Below are positions 57,717-64,000 of a stretch of 64,000 nucleotides of DNA, one piece after another; position 1 is the stretch's first letter; the number at the start of each line of letters is the position of its first letter. The stretch spans positions 35,888,336 through 35,952,335 of the forward strand of contig OZ007582.1 of NCBI GenBank assembly GCA_963931925.1, given 5' to 3'. Origin of the DNA: Onchidella celtica (lineage: Eukaryota > Mollusca > Gastropoda > Systellommatophora > Onchidiidae). A program made the translations under genes and the position numbers. The notes beneath the pieces were generated by a model. The model did no database searches. It was given only the letters and a program-made list of their open reading frames with translations, and was not told the origin of the DNA.

Positions 57717-58654
57717 TGTTTACCTGTGGTCATTTTGACATTGTGTATTCGTTATATCTAGTTGTTTTTCTGTTGTGCTAGGAATTCATGCTGTTGTCTT
57801 TGTTCGTGGGATGAATGGAATTTTCATGATATGATTTATGTATACGTATGAATATGTATTGATGCATGTATTGCTATGAATAGGTATTGATTTGTATTTA
57901 AACTTTCCAGAGTGTGTGCGTGCAGCCTGAGGAGACGAGCAGCCAGAGCTCCGATTAAAGGGAGGAGTTTTACTCAAAATTTCAAAAGTTAAGTAAAAGT
58001 CAAAATTTTTGTGCCCTGGATTGAGGGCTGTCTTTTCATCTGTCTGTTTCCCTGTTTTTGCTGTTTTTGTTGTCGTTATAGGTTATATGGGCGGTGGCGC
58101 GGGTTTGCTGTGTTGAACTTAGTTTATCCTTTTAAAAAGGTGTGGTAAACTTTGGAACTTCGTTCATCACAGTGAACAGTTCTGTAGGGACCTGTAATAT
58201 TGTTTAGTTGTAGCGTCGATATCTTCTCTGTTCTGCAGGAAGACGTTTCTCTTGTCCCTCTCTTCCCTATTTGTAGATACGTTCTTTCTTTTCAGACTCT
58301 GTTCTTGTTCGTACCGTGTAGTGTAATCGGCGTAGTAGGTTGCATTTTTTTTTCCATTATAGTTTTTTTTTGTAGAAGCTTTGTCCTAGTCTGGTTCGTT
58401 GTCCTTGACGTACTTGTGGTCCTTCTACTGTATTTCTTCATTCTTGTCGTTTCTATTTTCTTTTATAATTAATAGTGCTATGCATTTTATAGATATAGAA
58501 TTAGTTGTGCTGTAAAGGTAAATTTCTGAATTGTATTCTGAATTGGGTATTGTTATATCTGGTGTGATCTCAGGTCTCTGGTCGTGTTGCTAGTGATCAT
58601 ACCGACAGGGTAGCCGTTTTCATAGTATACATACCATAACCATAAATCTGTGAA
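57717..58654 (+). other. Untranslated leader of the retrotransposon
   Basis: About 940 bp between the primer-binding sites and the Gag start; T-rich, with a short hydrophobic frame (58200-58472) that I regard as chance. Packaging signals would be expected here but cannot be identified. Confidence 0.6.
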
Positions 58655-60697
58655 ATGGCGGAACTCCAACAACTAATGAAGTTGGGTAAGGAACTTGGCC
58701 TGGAGGGAGAGGAGCTACGCGGCTGGATTAAAGAACAGCAGGCGGATTTGCGCGATGAGCGTGCTAAGGATAGAGAGCGAGAAAAAGAGGCTCAAGAGCG
58801 ACAGAGAGAAGAGGAAAGAGAGGCTAAGGCTCAGCAACAGGAAAGGGAGTTTAAGCAACAGGAAAGGGAGGCTAAGGAACGGGAGCAGGAGAGGGAGTTA
58901 AAGTTAAAGGAGATAGAGGCGCAAGTAAAGATCGCCGAGTTGGAAATCAAAAAGAATGCGCCAACAGAAACAGTTGAGCGGCAGGTACACAATAAAGGTG
59001 GCGTTAGGATTAAGCTCCCTACGTTCGACGACCGGAAGGACGACATAGACGCCTTCCTTTACAGGTTCGAACTGAACGCACAATTGCAATGGGGGGAAAA
59101 TAAGGAATTATGGGCCACGTACCTGGCATCGCTATTGCAGGGGCGAGCGTTAACCTACTTTAAAGAGCTACAGCGCGAAGACGTGCAAGATTACGATAAG
59201 CTGAAGGCTTTGCTGCTTCGCCGATTTGCGCGTACCGAGGAATATTTCCGGGAGCAGTTTAGGCGAGCACGTGCAGATACCAGGGAGGACTTTGCTGCCT
59301 TCGTCGCGAGACTAACTGAGTATTTCGCGAACTGGGTAGACTTGGCGCATGTGGGCACGGATTTCGCTAAACTGAAAGACCTAATGATCCGTGACCAGCT
59401 GTACGCGTCGTGCCACAAAGATCTGGTGGCTTTCCTGAAAGAGAACGAACCCGCGACGGTGCAGGAGGCGTCTAAGTTGGCGGAGGCATACCGTACGGCG
59501 CATCCGTCCAAACCAGTCGCCAGGGCGTACGTCCAAGATGCTGGGTACGTCGCCGTTGTCGAGGGGTCGCCGGCAGGACTTAGGGACAGGTCGCGTCAGC
59601 GTGGTGCCTATAGCGGGCAAGCCCAGGGGCAGCGTAGGGGCTATCACCAATCACCGGCATATGGATCCGGTAAGTTTGACCGAGCAGGAGGGCTAGGTCG
59701 CGGTAATGGCCGGGGGCGATTTGTGACCTTTGCCGATGACCGACGGCATAGGGACTCTAGTTCCGGTCGCGATGGGTCACGGGGACCCAGGCCTAGGGCA
59801 GCACAGGGAGCGGAGTGTTGGACTTGCGGACGCGTGGGTCACTTTTCGCGCGAGTGTAGGGCCGCGAAGTGTTGGAACTGCGGCAGAGCGGATCACATCA
59901 GCGTGAACTGCCCTGCAGGTAGGATAGCGGCGAACGTGGACAGTAGCTCCAGTCCATGTTCCCCAAATAAATTTCATCATGCGGCTGCGTGTGTTACATC
60001 GGACAACGGAGGCGGACAGTATTCTAAGTGTCCCAGTTGTGAGAAGTTATTATCTTCCGGTGTTTTACCTTGTGGGAGAAAGATCCCCGTTATAAATTCA
60101 TGTCATACAGGAGGTGGTCTTAGGGTTTATCCGGGGTTTGTTGGGGACGAACCGGTCTCGGTTTTACGAGATACAGGATCTACCGTTGTGGGAGTGCATA
60201 GGGATTGCATTCGGGATTCACAGCTTACAGGTGAGACTGTCCCGTGCATCCAATTTTCGGGGGCCATTGAGAAATTACCCATGGCAAGAATAATGATAGA
60301 TACACCTTTCCTTAGCGGGGAAGTCGAGGCAGTCGTTGGTTGTTTTCCAGGCGCCCAGCTCATCATTGGGAATGTATCACGGGTGGTTTCCCCTTCCGAT
60401 GAGAACGTGCAAGCATGGTCGCAATCAAAAGGTATTGTCTTTTGCGCCGCGGTCGAAACACGTCGACGGGTAGCGGATAAAGATAAGATTAGACCTTTGA
60501 CGACGCCAGCGGTCAACCTAGATATCACGCCAGAGCGCTTGGCGAGACTACAAAGGGAGGACCCATCATTAAACCCATGTTTTGGGGAAGCGCGAACCGA
60601 GAAAACGAGGAGATATAAAAACGGGTCATCTTCTTTTTTTGTCCAGGGGGGCATTCTGTTCCGTATGTACGTCACAGTGGCTTCCGTTGTAAAGTAA
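58655..60697 (+). CDS. Gag-protease polyprotein (with start of integrase)
   Basis: 680 residues. Residues 1-100 are a highly charged coiled coil (E/R/K/Q repeats). About 110-290 is a retrotransposon Gag/capsid domain (IKLPTFDD start, LLQGRALTYF, RRFARTEEYFREQF). A Gly/Arg/Ser-rich part follows, then two CCHC zinc knuckles at about 388-420 (CWTCGRVGHFSREC and CWNCGRADHISVNC), then an aspartic protease with LRDTGST active site at about 506. The last 60 residues (ITPERLARLQREDPSL, GGILFRMYV) are the usual N-terminal lead-in of gypsy integrases, cut by TAA at 60695. The next frame-matched segment continues the integrase. ATG 58655 follows an A-rich context and starts the coiled coil. Acts in particle assembly and polyprotein cleavage. 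Confidence 0.92.
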   Translation: MAELQQLMKLGKELGLEGEELRGWIKEQQADLRDERAKDREREKEAQERQREEEREAKAQQQEREFKQQEREAKEREQERELKLKEIEAQVKIAELEIKKNAPTETVERQVHNKGGVRIKLPTFDDRKDDIDAFLYRFELNAQLQWGENKELWATYLASLLQGRALTYFKELQREDVQDYDKLKALLLRRFARTEEYFREQFRRARADTREDFAAFVARLTEYFANWVDLAHVGTDFAKLKDLMIRDQLYASCHKDLVAFLKENEPATVQEASKLAEAYRTAHPSKPVARAYVQDAGYVAVVEGSPAGLRDRSRQRGAYSGQAQGQRRGYHQSPAYGSGKFDRAGGLGRGNGRGRFVTFADDRRHRDSSSGRDGSRGPRPRAAQGAECWTCGRVGHFSRECRAAKCWNCGRADHISVNCPAGRIAANVDSSSSPCSPNKFHHAAACVTSDNGGGQYSKCPSCEKLLSSGVLPCGRKIPVINSCHTGGGLRVYPGFVGDEPVSVLRDTGSTVVGVHRDCIRDSQLTGETVPCIQFSGAIEKLPMARIMIDTPFLSGEVEAVVGCFPGAQLIIGNVSRVVSPSDENVQAWSQSKGIVFCAAVETRRRVADKDKIRPLTTPAVNLDITPERLARLQREDPSLNPCFGEARTEKTRRYKNGSSSFFVQGGILFRMYVTVASVVK

Positions 60698-61210
60698 GTC
60701 GTCGTGCCACGGTCGTTAATTGCTACAGTATTGCGTCTGGCCCATGATGTTCCATTAGCGGGCCACATGGGAAGTGCTAGAACCAAGGAGAGAGTCCTGA
60801 AATATTTTTATTGGCCATCGATACATAGAGATGTAGGGTTATATTGTAAGACGTGCAGTGCGTGCCAAAAGACGACGCATAAGGCTCGTACACCCCAGGC
60901 TCCTCGTCAGAATATAGCAGAAGAAGCTTCGAGTATTGCTTCAAAAAGAGCAAAAGACTATAAAGATAGAGGTTCCAAACTGAGAATTTTTAAGCCAGGA
61001 GACAAGGTCCTATTGTTGTTACCTACGGACCATAATAAGTTATTGATGACATGGAAAGGTCCTTATGTTATTGAGCGAATTGTTTCGAAGGTAGATTACG
61101 CTATCCACATTGATGGATCAGTAAAGGTTTTCCACGTTGATATGCTGCAGAGGTTTCATGAGAGACCAGAGTATCTGTATTCTCATACTGGTATTGAAGG
61201 ACATACCTAA
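60698..61210 (+). pseudogene. Integrase with catalytic core deleted
   Basis: In frame with Gag-protease after one TAA. It starts VVVPRSLIATVLRLAHDVPL and shows the H2C2 zinc-binding domain (HDVPLAGH ... CKTCSACQK). At about 60895-60905 it passes directly into the C-terminal domain (KPGDKVLLLLPTDHNKLLMTWKGPYVIERI, seen as its shorter pieces KPGDKVLLLLP and WKGPYVIERI) and VFHVDMLQRFHER. The whole DDE core, normally about 150-200 residues, is absent. It cannot integrate DNA by itself. Confidence 0.88.
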
Positions 61211-62021
61211 TGTCGTGTCATTCTTTGACGATATAGCATGCCATACGTCGACATGGTCTGATCATATTCAGACACTAACAGTAATTTTTCAACGATTACG
61301 TCATTTTGGGTTAACTGCTAAACCCGCAAAGATGGATTTGGCATGTCCAGAGATAATATTCTTAGGACATATTGTGGGTAGAGGTGTTCAGAGACCTGAA
61401 GTAACAAAAATTGACAAGTTGGTAGGGTTGCAAATCCCTAAAACAAAGAAACAAGTCAGAAGCTTAGTGGGAATTTTAAATTATTACAGGAAGTTCATTC
61501 CAAATTTTTCCTCCTTGTCATCTTCTCTTACTGACCTTACTAAGAAGGGACAACCCGATAAGGTCCAGTGGACGTCTGAATGTCAGACAGCATTTGATAA
61601 TTTGGTGACAGCATTGTCATCGTCACCCATCCTGATATTACCCGATTTTCGATCTAATTTTATCCTCAGAACGGATGCGTCGGACTCTGGTGTCGGCGCT
61701 TGTCTTCTACAGGAGAAGAACGAATGTCTCCATCCTGTATGTTATGTCAGTAGGAAGTTATTGCAGAGAGAAAGAAAGTATTCTGTGATAGAGCGTGAGT
61801 GTCTTGCCATTGTGTGGTCCGTCCAGAAATTGGGACGTTATCTCATGGGACGAGAATTTTGTATCCAGACAGACCACAAGCCACTGACATTTTTGTCGAA
61901 GAACCGTTCGTCCAGCCCACGCTTGTCTAGATGGGCATTGGCTTTGCAGCCGTATACCTTCGTTATTCAACCAATTCCAGGAACCAGCAATCATATCGCC
62001 GACTACCTTAGTCGAGCCTAG
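61196..62021 (+). pseudogene. RT C-terminal half and RNase H
   Basis: In a frame different from the integrase piece. It starts just before the catalytic box FFDDI (motif C), followed by HIQTLTVIFQRLRHFGL, the IIFLGHIVG block, LVGILNYYRKFIPNFS (thumb/connection), then RNase H with TDASDSGVGACLLQ, RKYSVIERECLAIVW and TDHKPL. It ends HIADYLSRA-stop at 62021. RT motifs A and B are missing, so it is inactive. Nothing codes for integrase downstream, which confirms the order IN then RT. Confidence 0.9.
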
Positions 62022-62364
62022 GGCAAGATTTCAGGAGCTTATACATCGGAGGACAGGAACATTGACAGGATCTGTGTGAATGAGTCGACTTTAAAATATT
62101 GACATTATAAATATGATATGAAGAATGGTTGATAGGTTGAATGGTTTTTGATTCTGTATTAAGTATTGTGGTTAGTTAGCTATTCATGATGTGACACATA
62201 TATGCATATTGCAGGCCATATTGATCCCCATATTTTCCCCTGATTCCGGTATTTTATATACTAGGGCAACTGCTAGGTCATTTTTTTTTAGTGTAGGTAT
62301 TGCTCACGCTCACTCGTTGACAGTCATCTTGATGCGATTTGAAATTAATTGCATTAATTTTTTT
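62022..62364 (+). other. 3' untranslated part of the retrotransposon
   Basis: AT-rich, no coding features, leads to the polypurine tract. Confidence 0.7.
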
Positions 62365-62378
62365 GGGGTGGGGGATGA
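62365..62378 (+). promoter_or_regulatory. Polypurine tract
   Basis: GGGGTGGGGGATGA directly before the 3' LTR, after a T run; the expected plus-strand primer. Confidence 0.85.
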
Positions 62379-63174
62379 TGTCACGAGTGGAGTGAGTGCA
62401 ATTAAGGGGATTGCTACAGAGCGGGTGTAGAGTAAGAAGGGCTCACAGTAGACAGCAAGTTAAGCGTGCTGTTGTGAGTAGTGGGGGGGTCTGAATGAGG
62501 CGAAAGCGCTGTATAACTATCACTGCAAGTTAGAAGGTCCGACGGAGCGGACCTGTGAATAAGAGCCCATCGGGCGGACATAAAGGGAGCAGTCGAGAAG
62601 ACTAGTGAAAGAGTCTTTCCAGTAATGACTGGTGTCGGGGACGGGCCGAAGAGCCACCTCGATGAGCACAAGTGATAGGCCAGCATAGGGCCGGAGGCCG
62701 CACATAGGCCAGAAGTGAGGCTGTCAGTGCAGGGCAGTAGAGGCACATAAAGTCGTGGCAGTCGGGCCACGGACAGGGACGTAGATATGAGAGTGAATGA
62801 GATACTATATTATTGCCATGATGATGGGCAAGTGAACTGATAAGTTGTATGGCAATAGGAAGGTGATGTTGAGAGACTGCGGTGCCAGTGAATCATTAAT
62901 GTACTATTAAGACCCTGAGGGGAGCGGCTGAGGCCGAAGTGCCTTTAGGAGTAACTACCGGATTGTGGATCCGAGGGAGAGGGTGTGTGAGAATAAGGCC
63001 GTTGTACGGCAGTTCATTTCAATAATATAATGTATGTAATTGCGCTATTATATGTATAATTATGTTTAATAAATGTGTGAGTCTGATGGGTTGTTTTGTT
63101 AAGTGTTAACTTGTTTGTTCGTGATCGTCGTCCTGTCATAAACTATTACATCTCCCAGTCTGGGATTTGTGACA
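62379..63174 (+). repeat. 3' LTR
   Basis: 796 bp, same as the 5' LTR except one base that I can see. Poly(A) signal AATAAA near 63069. Confidence 0.96.
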
Positions 63175-63230
63175 AATATCTCTATCAAATACACAAAGCC
63201 AAACTGTGTTGAATCCACCCATTGGCCACC

Positions 63231-63480
63231 ATAGTTCTTGTTTGCTCTGTCCCCGCTTCTGAAGAACAACAACAACTGGAGATCTCTTAGTACGTAGAAG
63301 AGGTATAACAAAAATGCACAATTCAGCACTTGTTTGAACTGTGTTGTGGCACTTAACAAGCTTTTGACAGTTCTGATTTATTCTAACTCCTTATCATAAT
63401 ACCAAAGCCGCCAACGCATAACGTCGGACTTCTCAGTTGTGCAAAACGTGGAGCTGCAAAAAAACAAGAACTAAGATCGC
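63231..63480. mobile_element. Inverted-repeat element of the TTAGTTCTTG family, copy 5
   Basis: Left ATAGTTCTTGTTTGCTC, right AACAAGAACTAAGATCGC; inner GGAGATCTCTTAGTACGTAG and CTTATCATAATACC blocks match other copies, partly reversed. About 250 bp. Confidence 0.78.
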
Positions 63481-63849
63481 GTAGTGCTTCATCCTGCCGC
63501 TTCCATGCACCAACGTCGGATACACATGCATTCGCATACAATACTCTCCATCAAATACACACAGTCAACCTGTATTGGACACACCTATGCCAACGCAAAA
63601 GAAAGGGAAGGAAAATGACAGAAAGAAAAGAGTGGAGGATAAGTCGGACTGACGGAAAACTCCGCTAATGACCGAATAGGTATCAGAGGGGAACGGCACA
63701 GACTCACCTGGCAGTTATCCCGAGTAGCCTCTGTACCCCAGGGGGTGTTTTGACTAATTCGCTTTAGGCTTTTAGTGCCTTGGTCGTTTGGGAAAACAGT
63801 TTAATAGCTGGGTCTGGCTAGTTCTTCCTTCTGTACTCGAGGCGTCTGT
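63481..63849. other. No recognisable gene
   Basis: Nothing seen apart from a short echo of the CATCAAATACACA string found near 63183. Confidence 0.5.
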
Positions 63850-63862
63850 ATCTATCTATCTA

Positions 63863-63914
<52 letters not shown>

Positions 63915-63937
63915 CCTGTCTGTCTTTCCCTCAAGAC

Positions 63938-64000
<63 letters not shown>
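63850..64000 (+). repeat. CTAT / CTGT tetranucleotide microsatellite
   Basis: CTAT runs, a CTGT block (63864-63900), a 40-bp break, then CTAT to the window end, where the array is cut. Confidence 0.96.

Larger units (their letters stand above)
56838..63174 (+). mobile_element. Gmr1-like Ty3/gypsy LTR retrotransposon, deleted, non-autonomous
   Basis: A 6337-bp element with 796-bp LTRs (56838-57633 and 62379-63174) and perfect 5-bp duplications AATAT (56833-56837 and 63175-63179). Domain order is Gag, zinc knuckles, protease, integrase zinc-binding and C-terminal parts, then RT C-terminal half and RNase H. Integrase before RT is the order described for Gmr1-like elements. The integrase catalytic core and the RT part with motifs A and B are missing and the frames are broken, so the copy needs proteins in trans. 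I see one difference between its LTRs (A/C near 57384 and 62925), so it inserted recently. Confidence 0.92.

Noticed and set aside
58200-58472. Hydrophobic 90-codon frame in the retrotransposon leader, as a possible envelope or accessory gene
   Set aside because: T-rich composition alone explains the hydrophobicity; no signal, glycosylation or conserved motif pattern.

Overview
The window is eukaryotic and looks like a repeat-rich lophotrochozoan genome, most likely a mollusc and possibly a gastropod. Coding exons are short and split by GT-AG introns, intergenic space is filled with microsatellites and poly(C)/poly(G) tracts, and the mobile elements are animal types (THAP9/P transposase, hAT, Ty3/gypsy, tRNA-derived SINEs, a non-LTR reverse transcriptase). 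The taxon is inferred from general character, not from a diagnostic gene.

Only three loci look like host genes. (1) Two terminal exons of a glutamate/cysteine-sulfinate decarboxylase family enzyme lie on + at 5025-5740. (2) A secreted protein with a collagen-like repeat lies on - at 29162-22363. I assembled it from a signal-peptide exon, a small cysteine exon and a 3.2-kb exon that is mostly a 36-bp coding minisatellite. (3) The coding exon of a 55-residue secreted six-cysteine peptide lies on - at 41667-41500.

The rest is mainly mobile DNA. Left end (1-4 kb): a reverse-transcriptase fragment runs in frame into a decayed P-element/THAP9-like transposase, which is split by a solo LTR with a 5-bp duplication. 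11-14 kb: two solo LTRs of different families sit inside one copy of a ~300-bp element whose uninterrupted relative is at 15.7-16.05 kb. 48-57 kb: more solo LTRs, one holding a nested solo LTR and another a full SINE with its target duplication. Seven solo LTRs have perfect 5-bp duplications.

The most notable object is the LTR retrotransposon at 56838-63174: 796-bp LTRs that I see differing at one base, TSD AATAT, a tRNA-Pro-type primer-binding site repeated four times, Gag-protease, then integrase ends, then the second half of RT plus RNase H. Integrase before RT is the Gmr1-like order, opposite to ordinary Ty3/gypsy. The integrase core and the RT N-terminal half are missing, so the copy is non-autonomous yet recently mobile. 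Its LTRs also lack, exactly at GT...AG boundaries, a 319-nt segment that both related solo LTRs keep, as if an LTR intron had been spliced before reverse transcription.

Most of the remaining sequence is short inverted-repeat elements, several in 2-5 copies, tandem repeats and pyrimidine/purine tracts, with no recognisable genes. Boundaries backed by target duplications or splice sites are exact; other repeat boundaries are approximate to tens of bases.
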